Source of the DNA: Erysipelotrichaceae bacterium
Lineage (GTDB): Bacteria > Bacillota_I > Bacilli_A > Erysipelotrichales > Coprobacillaceae
DNA length: 14,338 nt
Reading direction: 5' to 3'
Assembly: GCA_021200395.1 (NCBI GenBank)
Contig: JAJQGQ010000036.1
Coordinates: 1-14,338 of the forward strand
Below, in pieces: positions 1 through 6,926 of the stretch; the first letter of the stretch is position 1, and every line of letters begins with the position of its first letter. The translations under genes and the position numbers were made by a program. The notes under the pieces are model-generated. The model did not search any database. It was not told the DNA's origin and saw only the letters and a list, made by a program, of their open reading frames with translations.

Positions 1-847
1 ATATGATATATATTATAATATGAAAGATCAATATGAAGAAGTATTAGATATTTATCATGAATATCAATTTGATGAATATCGTTTTAATGAACTTCAAGAT
101 ATTTTATTTAAAGTAAATCGTTTAAAAAGAAAATATGGTTTTACAATGGAAGCCATAAGTGAATATCGTCAAGATTTAGCTGAGCAAATTGAACGTATTG
201 AGCATCGCGAAGAGTTTATTGATACTTTAAAAAAACAAATCAATGAAGTTTATCATCAGGCATTAGATGTAGCTCAAAAAATTTCGACAATACGTCAACA
301 AAAAGCTTTACAATTTGAACAGGACATACAACATATTCTAAAAGATTTATATTTAGAAAATACGCTATTTAAAGTGGAATTTTCAGAAACGGATTTATCA
401 ACTCAAGGAATTGATAAAATAAGATTTATGGTTTCTATCAACAAGGGGCAAAATCTGAGCCTTTTAAACGAAAGTGCAAGTGGTGGCGAAGTATCTCGAA
501 TCATGCTTGCTATTAAAATGGTTATTTTACAATATGAAAATGTAGAAACGATTATCTTTGATGAAGTCGATTCAGGTGTTAGTGGTAAAGTTGCGACAAG
601 TATAGGTGAAAAAATGCATCAATTAGCTAAATATAAACAAGTGATATGTATTACTCATTTACCACAAGTTGCTTCACTTGCTGATAATCATTATAGTATT
701 GAAAAAACAATGGATGAAACCGAATCAATTAGTTCTATTAAGCAATTAAATAATGATGAAAGAATTTATGAAATCGCAAAAATGCTTTCTGGTGAACATG
801 TGACACATGAAGCAATAGAAAATGCCAAAAAATTATTAAATGTATAA
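1..847 (+). CDS. recN: DNA repair protein RecN, C-terminal half (5' end cut off by the window)
   Basis: RecN is an SMC-like ATPase that acts at double-strand breaks. The frame is open from base 2 upstream of the first ATG at 20, so this is an internal part of a gene starting before the window. About 281 residues remain, roughly half of a normal RecN. The first ~100 residues are charged and helical, as expected for the returning coiled-coil arm. The ATP-binding head follows: the ABC-type signature ESASGGEVSRIMLA (near 465-510), Walker B IIFDEVDSGVSG (near 550-585, with the family's DEVD.GVSG form), and the H-loop ITHLPQVAS (near 650-675). Gene order recN-spoIVB-spo0A is as in Bacillus. Identification is secure; only the 5' end is missing. 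Confidence 0.96.
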   Translation, partial: YDIYYNMKDQYEEVLDIYHEYQFDEYRFNELQDILFKVNRLKRKYGFTMEAISEYRQDLAEQIERIEHREEFIDTLKKQINEVYHQALDVAQKISTIRQQKALQFEQDIQHILKDLYLENTLFKVEFSETDLSTQGIDKIRFMVSINKGQNLSLLNESASGGEVSRIMLAIKMVILQYENVETIIFDEVDSGVSGKVATSIGEKMHQLAKYKQVICITHLPQVASLADNHYSIEKTMDETESISSIKQLNNDERIYEIAKMLSGEHVTHEAIENAKKLLNV

Positions 848-870
848 ATATAAGCATATATGCCAAAATA
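841..870 (+). promoter_or_regulatory. Possible sigma-G/sigma-F-type promoter of spoIVB
   Basis: TGTATA (841-846), 17 bp, then CAAAATA (864-870) resembles the forespore sigma-G pattern TGAATA - 17/18 - CATACTA (5/6 and 5/7 matches). The -35 overlaps the recN stop codon. spoIVB is forespore-expressed in Bacillus, which makes the position sensible, but the region is AT-rich and a chance match is possible. Confidence 0.25.
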
Positions 871-872
871 TA

Positions 873-891
873 TTGTAATCATTGATTACAA
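873..891 (+). repeat. Perfect 8-bp inverted repeat touching the spoIVB Shine-Dalgarno
   Basis: TTGTAATC (873-880), a 3-nt spacer, and GATTACAA (884-891) form an exact inverted repeat. Its last base is the first base of the AGGAGG (891-896) used by spoIVB. It could be a small mRNA hairpin next to the ribosome-binding site or a dyad operator. No function is assigned. Confidence 0.5.
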
Positions 892-906
892 GGAGGTGTA
901 TATGCT

Positions 907-1899
907 TTGCTTTTTAAAAAGTTAAGTATTACCCTTATCGTTGTTGTTTGTAGCATTTGGTCAATCAATGATATTTATGCCATTGAAGTTATTCTAGGTG
1001 GTCAATCTATAGGGATTCAATTAAATTATGATGGTGTTATGATTAGTGGAACTTATGATATTACCATTGATAATGAAACTTATAATCCTTCTAGAGATGG
1101 CTATCAATCTGGTCATCTTATTACACATGTAAATGGTGAAAGAGTTCATTCTTTAGATGATTTATCAGAATGCATTGAAGAGAAAATCAATGAAAATCAA
1201 TCAATATCCTTAACTATTTTAGCAGATAATAAGATTGTTACTAGAGACCTTAAATATCAATTGAATAACGATCAATATTCTACAGGTTTATATGTTACAG
1301 ATAGTTTAACTGGTATTGGTACTATGACTTATTATAATCCTGCTACGAAACATTTTGCTGCATTGGGACATATGATGTATGATGTTAGCTTATCAAGCGA
1401 CGCTATTATTAAAGAGGGAAGTGTCTATTCTTCTTATGTGCAAAGCATTGTTCCTTCAACAAATGGTCATCCTGGAGAAAAGGTTGCTGATATTGATTCA
1501 GTTGAAATTGGTATGATTTTTGAAAATAATAGTTATGGTATTTATGGAAATTATACGACTATTTCAAATAATAATCAGACGATATCTACGGCTTCAATGG
1601 ATGAAGTGGAATTAGGCAATGCCTATTTTTTAACAGTTTTAGAAGGAGATACTATTATTCAATGTGCTATTGAAATTACTCATTTAAAAAAGCAATCATC
1701 TCCATCAATTAAAGGAATAACTTTTAGAATTGTTGATGAAGAAATTTTGGATAAAACTCGTGGGGTCATACAAGGTATGAGTGGTTCTCCGATTATTCAA
1801 AATGATAAGCTTATTGGTTGTGTTACTCATGTAAATGTTAAAAATGTAGAATATGGCTATGGATTATATATTGATTGGATGCTCGAAAATGACAATTAA
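907..1899 (+). CDS. spoIVB: SpoIVB peptidase (stage IV sporulation protein B, S55 family)
   Basis: SpoIVB is a forespore serine protease secreted into the space between forespore and mother cell. In Bacillus it cleaves SpoIVFA so that SpoIVFB can process pro-sigma-K. The 330-residue protein has an N-terminal membrane/signal segment (about 5-25), the family motif VILGGQSIGIQL (28-39), a short PDZ region (about 45-115, with GHLITHVNGERV), and the S55 domain. Catalytic His is H155 in AALGHMMYD; catalytic Ser is S294 in QGMSGSPIIQNDKLIG; acidic residues D277-E279 lie at about the spacing of the triad Asp. The TTG at 907 is chosen because AAGGAGGTG (890-898) precedes it and the ATG at 902 leads to a stop after seven codons. 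It is shorter than the Bacillus protein (about 425), mostly in the PDZ part. The gene ends in its own terminator. Confidence 0.95.
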   Translation: MLFKKLSITLIVVVCSIWSINDIYAIEVILGGQSIGIQLNYDGVMISGTYDITIDNETYNPSRDGYQSGHLITHVNGERVHSLDDLSECIEEKINENQSISLTILADNKIVTRDLKYQLNNDQYSTGLYVTDSLTGIGTMTYYNPATKHFAALGHMMYDVSLSSDAIIKEGSVYSSYVQSIVPSTNGHPGEKVADIDSVEIGMIFENNSYGIYGNYTTISNNNQTISTASMDEVELGNAYFLTVLEGDTIIQCAIEITHLKKQSSPSIKGITFRIVDEEILDKTRGVIQGMSGSPIIQNDKLIGCVTHVNVKNVEYGYGLYIDWMLENDN

Positions 1900-1936
1900 G
1901 GAAAAGAATTAAAAAATTCTTTTCCATTTTTTATTT
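1900..1936 (+). terminator. Intrinsic terminator after spoIVB
   Basis: An exact 11-bp stem, GGAAAAGAATT (1900-1910) and AATTCTTTTCC (1915-1925), with an AAAA loop, is followed by ATTTTTTATTT. It begins on the base after the spoIVB stop, so spoIVB and spo0A are probably separate transcripts. Confidence 0.85.
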
Positions 1937-1975
1937 ATTTGACATTTTTATAGATTCTTTTAGATAATTTGACAT
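1937..1975 (+). repeat. Two direct ATTTGACAT repeats, 30 bp apart, upstream of spo0A
   Basis: The 9-mer ATTTGACAT occurs at 1937-1945 and 1967-1975, a period of 30 bp (about three helix turns). Its core TTTGACA differs by one base from TTCGACA, the reverse complement of the 0A box TGTCGAA. The first copy covers the candidate -35 and the second lies just past the candidate -10. Autoregulatory Spo0A binding is a possible reading, not demonstrated. Confidence 0.4.
1939..1968 (+). promoter_or_regulatory. Candidate sigma-A-type promoter upstream of spo0A
   Basis: TTGACA (1939-1944), 18 bp, GATAAT (1963-1968) lies just after the spoIVB terminator. It would give a leader of about 125 nt before spo0A. 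A lone TATAAT at 2058-2063 is nearer the gene but lacks a good -35. Either or both could be used. Confidence 0.4.
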
Positions 1976-1999
1976 ATTAATTTTACTATATCTAAAGGA
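1956..1999 (+). repeat. 11-bp inverted repeat in the spo0A upstream region
   Basis: TCTTTTAGATA (1956-1966) and TATCTAAAGGA (1989-1999) are complementary at 10 of 11 positions, the exception being a G-T pair. The 22-bp centre holds the second ATTTGACAT repeat. The right arm runs into AAAGGATAT, which looks like a sigma-H -35, but no GAAT-type -10 sits at the right spacing. AT-richness limits confidence. Confidence 0.35.
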
Positions 2000-2102
2000 T
2001 ATTATCTTTTTTTGGGATTTTATAAAAATATTTCTAGGAAAATTGAATTAAACGTTATATAATGGTATTGCTGATAGGATAAATAAAACAGGAATTTGGA
2101 AA

Positions 2103-2918
2103 ATGAACACTTATATTGTGAGTGAACGTATTGAATTGTTGGAAAATCTAAAAAATAGTTTAGAAAAAATAAATCAATTTAATATTATTGGTTCTTCTAC
2201 AAATGGTAAAGAATGTTTAGAGTATTTACGATATCATTCTTGTGATCTACTTATAATAGATCTTTTATTATCTGAGATTGATGGTTTAGGTGTATTAACT
2301 CAATTAAAAGAAGAAAAAATTAATGCTTATAATAAAGTTATATGTATTTCTCATTTGTCTAGTCCTTTTATTTTTGAAAAATTAGATGAATTGAAGGTTG
2401 ACTATTGTTTTAAATATCCATTTGATATTGATCATTTTATAAGTTCATTGATGGTTTTGACCACTGATACATTTTCTGATACGCTTGATCATGATGAATC
2501 AGAAAAGTATAAGCGTGTTAAGATAGAAAATGAAATAACAGAGATTCTTCATGAAGTAGGCATACCTGCCCATATTAAAGGATACATGTATTTAAGAACA
2601 GCTATTTTAACTACTTTTTATGATACGGAAATATTAGGGCAAGTTACTAAAGTATTATATCCTGATATTGCTAGAGCTTATAATACAACTTCCTCTCGTG
2701 TGGAGAGAGCCATTAGGCATGCAATAGAGGTAGCTTGGAATAGGGGAAATACTGAAGCTATTAACGCTATTTTTGGATATACTGTTTCAGCCATTAAGGC
2801 AAAACCTACGAATTCAGAATTTATTGCTATGATTGCAGATAAGCTTCGTTTAGAACATAAAACGGATAGTGCAAAAAAAGAAAGTCTTTATAACTATCGT
2901 AACTATATGTTAAAATAA
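2103..2918 (+). CDS. spo0A: Spo0A, sporulation master response regulator, with an atypical receiver domain
   Basis: Spo0A is the transcription factor that commits the cell to sporulation once phosphorylated. Residues 1-120 form the receiver domain and about 137-255 the Spo0A DNA-binding domain. The latter is nearly canonical: HEVGIPAHIKGYMYLR (150-165), TKVLYPDIARAYNTTSSR (182-199), recognition helix RVERAIRHAIEVAW (199-212), and TNSEFIAMIADKLRLEHK near the end. The phosphoacceptor is D53 in LLIIDLLLSEIDG. The receiver is odd: the usual Asp-Asp metal-binding pair appears as S7-E8, the Pro after the phosphoacceptor is S57, and the invariant Lys before Pro-Phe is Y105 (Lys moved to 104). About 18 residues extend past the normal C-terminus. 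The ribosome site is weak (GGAA near 2091). The gene sits downstream of the spoIVB terminator and 15 bp before dinB. Confidence 0.96.
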   Translation: MNTYIVSERIELLENLKNSLEKINQFNIIGSSTNGKECLEYLRYHSCDLLIIDLLLSEIDGLGVLTQLKEEKINAYNKVICISHLSSPFIFEKLDELKVDYCFKYPFDIDHFISSLMVLTTDTFSDTLDHDESEKYKRVKIENEITEILHEVGIPAHIKGYMYLRTAILTTFYDTEILGQVTKVLYPDIARAYNTTSSRVERAIRHAIEVAWNRGNTEAINAIFGYTVSAIKAKPTNSEFIAMIADKLRLEHKTDSAKKESLYNYRNYMLK

Positions 2919-2933
2919 AGAAGGGTGAAATTT

Positions 2934-4104
2934 ATGCAGATAATTTTCCATATTGATCTTAATGCTTTTTTTGCTAGTGCTGAAATGACGCAAAATCCAC
3001 ATTTAAAAGGTAAACCATTAGTTGTTGCTCATAATTCTAGACGTAGCATTGTATCGACAGCTTCTTATGAAGCTAGGGCTTATGGTATTCATTCTGCTAT
3101 GCCTTTGTATAAAGCAAAAGAAAATTGTCGCGATTTAATTATTGTTGAACCTCATTTTGAACTTTATCATCAATTATCTGATAGTTTTTTTAAGATTGTT
3201 GAGTCTTATACCAATTTGATAGAAATTGCTAGTATTGATGAGTGCTATGCTGATATGAGTACTTATATTATTAATAATCATTTACAACCTTATAATTTGG
3301 CTTTAGAAATACAAGAAAAAGTATATCAAAAGCTTAATCTACAATGTTCAATTGGCATTTCTTATAATAAGTTTTTAGCAAAAATGGCATCTGATATGAA
3401 AAAACCTATGGGTATTACCATGATTACCAATAAGAATTATCAATCAAAGCTTTGGCCATTGCCTATTAGTGATATGTATGGTATTGGGAAAAAAAACTGC
3501 GCCAAAACTTATTAATATCGGTATCAACACCATAGGAGATCTCGCAAAATATGAAAATTATGAAAAAATAAGGCCAATATTCGGTAGAAATGCTATGATA
3601 TATTATCAACGTGCCAATGGTAAAGATTATAGTAAGTTACATATTGACAAAGATAATCCAAAATCAATAGGTCATTCTATCACTTTTGAGAATGATAGTC
3701 ATGATGAAACCTATATACATTCTGTATTTTATCAATTATCACAAAAAGTATCAATGCGTGCTAAAGAAAAACATTTAGTTTCACGTAGTAGTAGTATTAG
3801 TATTACCTTAAAATATGATCTTAATCACAATAAATCTAAACAAATGATTATTGATGATTATACCAATGATTCAAATACTATTTATGCGACAGCTATTTCT
3901 CTATTTGAAAGTATTTATCATGGTGAGGATTTAAGATTAATTGGTGTTTGTTTAAATGATGTTGTAGATGCCCATCATTTAAGAATTCAGATGTCAATTA
4001 ATGATCAATCATTATTTTATCAAGATCCTACAGATAAACTTATAAATGAACTTAATCATGAAGGAATTTATGTTATGCGAGCTTCTGAATTACTAAAAAA
4101 ATAA
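2934..4104 (+). pseudogene. dinB: DNA polymerase IV (Y-family, DinB), reading frame broken at an A8 run
   Basis: Pol IV copies damaged DNA. The start is the ATG at 2934, six bases after AAGGGTG (2921-2927), rather than the GTG at 2925 that lies within that SD. The first frame encodes palm and fingers: metal ligand D8 in HIDLNAFFASAE, steric-gate F13, and catalytic D102-E103 in SIDECYADM. At GGG followed by eight A (3486-3496) it runs into NCAKTY and stops at 3515. The next frame continues the helix-hairpin-helix exactly (GKKTAPKLINIGINTIGDL) through the little finger to 4104. Removing one A would give one protein of 389 residues, a normal length. The 5' product keeps every catalytic residue but lacks the thumb end and little finger. 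The alternatives are true mutation, a homopolymer sequencing error, or rescue by slippage. No SD precedes the second part. Confidence 0.88.
3489..3496 (+). other. A8 homopolymer, site of the +1 frame change in dinB
   Basis: Eight consecutive A follow GGG. Seven A would read GGG AAA AAA ACT GCG CCA and join the two dinB frames without loss; eight send the first frame to a stop 19 bases later. This is the sole break in an otherwise well-conserved protein on both sides. Confidence 0.9.
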
Positions 4105-4114
4105 CATAAATTAA

Positions 4115-4160
4115 AAAAACACTCATAGATTATATAGAGGTGATCAACATGAGTGTTTTT
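4115..4160 (+). promoter_or_regulatory. 12-bp inverted repeat enclosing the spoIIM ribosome-binding site and start codon
   Basis: AAAAACACTCAT (4115-4126) is the exact reverse complement of ATGAGTGTTTTT (4149-4160). The 22-nt loop (4127-4148) holds the spoIIM SD AGAGGTGAT (4136-4144), and the ATG start (4149-4151) is paired at the top of the stem. The 3' arm ends in T5 and then ATT, so the hairpin could also act as the terminator for dinB, though the loop is large for one. Within the 5' arm and loop, CATAGATT (4124-4131) weakly resembles a sigma-E -10. Confidence 0.6.
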
Positions 4161-4718
4161 ATTAATCATTTATTACAATATAAAAAATATCGTATAATTA
4201 TATTATTAATAGTTTTTATATGTGGTTTTTTCTTTGGATTTTATCAATATACCTATACTCAAGATAATGTAACGCATTATTTACAAACTTTATTTTATTT
4301 AAATCATGATGAATATATCAATCAATATTCAATATATCTATATGAAAACATTTTACTTATTATTATATGTACATATTTAAGTTCTAGTTATTTAGGTGCA
4401 TTTGGTATTTTGATTATGCTTTTTCTTAAAGGATTACAAGTAAGCTTTTCATTAATATATGTTATGAATTCCATAACGCTTACAATGTTCATTATCTTCT
4501 TATTAATGATTGAAATATGTATAGAAATCATTTTTATATTTATTTTGTCTTTACATTGTATCCATATATCATTATATGTGACTTATGTAACATTCTTTTC
4601 TAAACAACAATTGAATTTAAAGAATATATTAAATTATCTTTTAAATTATCTTATTATTACTTTTATTATTTTAACTATATCACTTTGTTTTCGTATTTAT
4701 TTGATTCCTTTGTTTTAA
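4149..4718 (+). CDS. spoIIM: Stage II sporulation protein M (SpoIIM)
   Basis: SpoIIM is a mother-cell membrane protein that, with SpoIID and SpoIIP, drives septal peptidoglycan thinning and engulfment of the forespore. This 189-residue protein is almost wholly hydrophobic, with about five membrane segments: roughly 14-34, 64-82, 84-106, 108-140 and 160-185. The first helix ends in CGFFFGFYQY, and GAFGILIMLFLKGLQVSFSL resembles the conserved SpoIIM loop and helix that read LG...G....FLKG in relatives. Overall similarity is low, so the name rests on topology, length (Bacillus about 214), this motif, and position before xerD-deoB near spo0A. The ATG at 4149 follows AGAGGTGAT at good spacing; the GTG at 4140 lies within that SD. 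The start codon is inside an inverted repeat. Confidence 0.8.
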   Translation: MSVFINHLLQYKKYRIIILLIVFICGFFFGFYQYTYTQDNVTHYLQTLFYLNHDEYINQYSIYLYENILLIIICTYLSSSYLGAFGILIMLFLKGLQVSFSLIYVMNSITLTMFIIFLLMIEICIEIIFIFILSLHCIHISLYVTYVTFFSKQQLNLKNILNYLLNYLIITFIILTISLCFRIYLIPLF

Positions 4719-4793
4719 TATGTTGTATTTTCATTCTTAAGATTTTTAAATAAATAATTATATGAAAAGAATTATTATTGCATGGGTGTTTTA

Positions 4794-4822
4794 TTGTTTT
4801 TTTAGGATAAAATTGCTATAAT
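4794..4822 (+). promoter_or_regulatory. Sigma-A-type promoter for xerD-deoB
   Basis: TTGTTT (4794-4799), 17 bp, TATAAT (4817-4822) lies in the 121-bp gap after spoIIM. Transcription would begin near 4828-4830, inside or at the edge of the xerD SD (GAGGTGA, 4827-4833), leaving only about 10-12 nt before the TTG start. The rest of the gap is AT-rich with no gene. Confidence 0.55.
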
Positions 4823-4839
4823 GGAAGAGGTGACAGACG

Positions 4840-5745
4840 TTGAAATGTAAGGATGCGATAAATGAGTATAAACAATATATGATTGTGGAAAAAAACTATA
4901 GTCCAAGAACGATTGATAGTTACAGTAGAGATTTACATAAGTTTGCTGATTTTATGAATAAAATGAATATTGATAATATTGAAAATGTTAATAAAGATCA
5001 TATTTATTTATATTTGAAAGATTTAAGAAATCATTTATCGGCTAATTCTGTTGATCGACATATGGTTACTTTAAGACAGTTTTATTTGTTTTTAAAACAT
5101 GAAAAAATTGTTGATGTTAATATAATGAGTTCATTTGATATGGCAAAAAAGGAGCATAGCTTGCCAGAAGTCTTAAGTGAAGAGGAAGTCAATGATTTAA
5201 TTGTTTCAATTGAGGTTGTTGATTATATATCATCAAGGAATCGTTCTATGCTAGAATTATTATATGGTTCGGGATTGCGTGTCAGTGAGCTTTGTTCTTT
5301 GACATTAAATCAAGTGAATATCAATAAAAAAATGGTGAGATGTATTGGTAAAGGTAATAAGGAACGACTTGTACCTATGAATGAACAATGTGTTATATTT
5401 TTACAAGATTATATAAATAATTATCGCTTACAATTTAAGCCGAAATGTCAAAATTTGTTTTTGAATCAACATGGGCAGCCGATGTCGCGAAATAATTTTT
5501 ATCATATTTTACAAGTAATTGTTGATAATAGTCATTTAGATAAACATGTAACACCTCATACCTTAAGACATACATTTGCAACACATTTATTAGAACATGA
5601 TGCTGATTTGCGTAGTATACAGGAAATGCTTGGACATAGTGATATTTCAACCACTACAATATATACACATGTTTCACAAAACAAAACTATTGATGAATAC
5701 CAAAAATTACATCCAAGAAGTCAGAAAGGAAAAAAGAAAAAATGA
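4840..5745 (+). CDS. xerD: Site-specific tyrosine recombinase XerD
   Basis: XerD works with a partner recombinase at dif to resolve chromosome dimers before division. The 301-residue protein has an N-terminal SAM-like core-binding domain (about 5-90, beginning INEYKQYMIVEKNYSPRTI) and a C-terminal catalytic domain. All six expected active-site residues are visible: R147 (GSGLRVSELC), K171 (IGKGNKER), H240 and R243 (HTLRH), H266 (GHSDIS) and the nucleophile Y275 (IYTHV). The TTG start at 4840 follows GAGGTGA and gives the usual N-terminus. Length and motifs fit XerC or XerD; the neighbours spoIIM and deoB match the Bacillus xerD (ripX) locus, so XerD is preferred. The lysine-rich tail overlaps deoB by ATGA, implying translational coupling. 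Confidence 0.93.
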   Translation: MKCKDAINEYKQYMIVEKNYSPRTIDSYSRDLHKFADFMNKMNIDNIENVNKDHIYLYLKDLRNHLSANSVDRHMVTLRQFYLFLKHEKIVDVNIMSSFDMAKKEHSLPEVLSEEEVNDLIVSIEVVDYISSRNRSMLELLYGSGLRVSELCSLTLNQVNINKKMVRCIGKGNKERLVPMNEQCVIFLQDYINNYRLQFKPKCQNLFLNQHGQPMSRNNFYHILQVIVDNSHLDKHVTPHTLRHTFATHLLEHDADLRSIQEMLGHSDISTTTIYTHVSQNKTIDEYQKLHPRSQKGKKKK

Positions 5746-6926
5746 AAAAATACAAACGTATATTTTTAATTGTATGTGATTCTATGGGCGTTGGTGATGC
5801 TCATGATGCGGCGGATTTTGGTGATGAAGGAGCCAATACCTTGGGTCATATATGTGAAAAAATGGATGGCCTGAATGTTCCTGTTATGGAAGGAATGGGA
5901 CTTGGTTCTATAGGTCAATTTAAAGGGATTCCAGCTTTAAAAGAACAATTAGCTTATACTGCACGCTGTGAAGAAGTATCAAATGGCAAGGATACTATGA
6001 CAGGACATTGGGAAATGATGGGATTAAAGATTACACATCCTTTTAAAACATTTACTGATACAGGTTTTCCAGATGAATTTATTAAATTATTTGAAGAAAG
6101 AACTGGACGTAAATGTGTAGGTAATTATGCAGAAAGTGGTACAAAGATTTTAGATGACTGGGGCGAGTATCAAATTCAAACAGGAGAGTGGATTGTTTAT
6201 ACTTCAGCTGATTCTGTATTTCAAATTGCAGCTAATGAAGATTATATTCCTTTGGATGAGCTTTATAGAGCTTGTGATATAGCAAGAGAAATTGCTATGG
6301 ATGATCGTTGGAAGATTGGCCGTGTTATTGCAAGACCTTATGTAGGTACAAAAAAGGGAGCATTTACTCGTACTGCAAATCGTCATGATTTGGCTTTAGA
6401 ACCTTTTGGGAAAACTGTTTTAGATAGTTTGAAAGAAAATGGATATGATGTCATAGGCGTTGGTAAAATACCTGATATTTTTGTTGATGAAGGGATTACT
6501 CGTAAGGTGAAAACAGTTTCAAATTATGATGGTATGGTGAAAACAACCGAGATTGCAAAGGAAGATTTTACTGGACTAGCATTTATTAATCTGGTTGATT
6601 TTGATGCAGTGTATGGTCATCGTCGTAATCCTGAAGGATATGGTAAAGCTATTGAAGAATTTGATTCACAATTAACAGCTTTATTAGAACAACTTCATGA
6701 AGATGATTTATTGATGATTACTGCTGATCATGGAAATGATCCAACATATAAAGGAACTGATCATACTAGAGAAAATGTACCATTGATTATTTATAGCAAA
6801 TCATTAGAAAATCCACATGACTTAGGTTTACTAAAGAGTTATGCAGTTATGGGGGCAACGATTGCTGATAATTTTGAAGTTGAAAATCCTGGTATAGGGG
6901 AATCATTATTGGATGTGATTATTTAA
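5742..6926 (+). CDS. deoB: Phosphopentomutase
   Basis: DeoB interconverts (deoxy)ribose 1-phosphate and 5-phosphate, linking nucleoside breakdown to central metabolism; it is cytosolic and Mn-dependent. At 394 residues it is the normal length. Visible motifs are D13 in IVCDSMGVGD, the phosphorylated threonine T85 in KDTMTGHWEMMG, SADSVFQIAANE (substrate pocket), GRVIARPYVG, the metal site D288/H293 in VDFDAVYGHRR, and D329-H330 with H341 in TADHGNDPTYKGTDHTRE. It begins inside the xerD stop (ATGA) with AAAGGA (5725-5730) 11 bases upstream, and ends TAATG with the next gene. In Bacillus the same gene (drm) also follows xerD. Nothing looks broken. Confidence 0.97.
   Translation: MKKYKRIFLIVCDSMGVGDAHDAADFGDEGANTLGHICEKMDGLNVPVMEGMGLGSIGQFKGIPALKEQLAYTARCEEVSNGKDTMTGHWEMMGLKITHPFKTFTDTGFPDEFIKLFEERTGRKCVGNYAESGTKILDDWGEYQIQTGEWIVYTSADSVFQIAANEDYIPLDELYRACDIAREIAMDDRWKIGRVIARPYVGTKKGAFTRTANRHDLALEPFGKTVLDSLKENGYDVIGVGKIPDIFVDEGITRKVKTVSNYDGMVKTTEIAKEDFTGLAFINLVDFDAVYGHRRNPEGYGKAIEEFDSQLTALLEQLHEDDLLMITADHGNDPTYKGTDHTRENVPLIIYSKSLENPHDLGLLKSYAVMGATIADNFEVENPGIGESLLDVII

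Noticed and set aside
1995..2013. Second terminator (AAGGATATTATCTTT plus T-run) upstream of spo0A
   Set aside because: The arms leave essentially no loop and include a G-T pair; once a real loop is allowed only about five weak pairs remain.
2058..2063. TATAAT close to spo0A as its main promoter
   Set aside because: A perfect -10 hexamer, but the 17-18-bp upstream position is TAGGAA/CTAGGA, not a usable sigma-A -35, and no TGn extension is present. Kept only as an alternative.
3469..4104. The second dinB frame as a separate gene starting at ATG 3469
   Set aside because: No SD precedes it, its first residues (MICMVL) are an out-of-frame reading of the upstream polymerase, and the homology starts exactly at the A8 run. 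It is the 3' part of dinB.
4719..4793. Terminator after spoIIM
   Set aside because: AATAATT/AATTATT is a 7-bp, all-AT stem without a following T-run; not better than chance in this composition.
5435..5650. Antisense open frame across the end of xerD
   Set aside because: It lies wholly within a well-supported gene, has no SD and no recognisable composition. The same applies to antisense frames inside deoB, purF and UPF0210.
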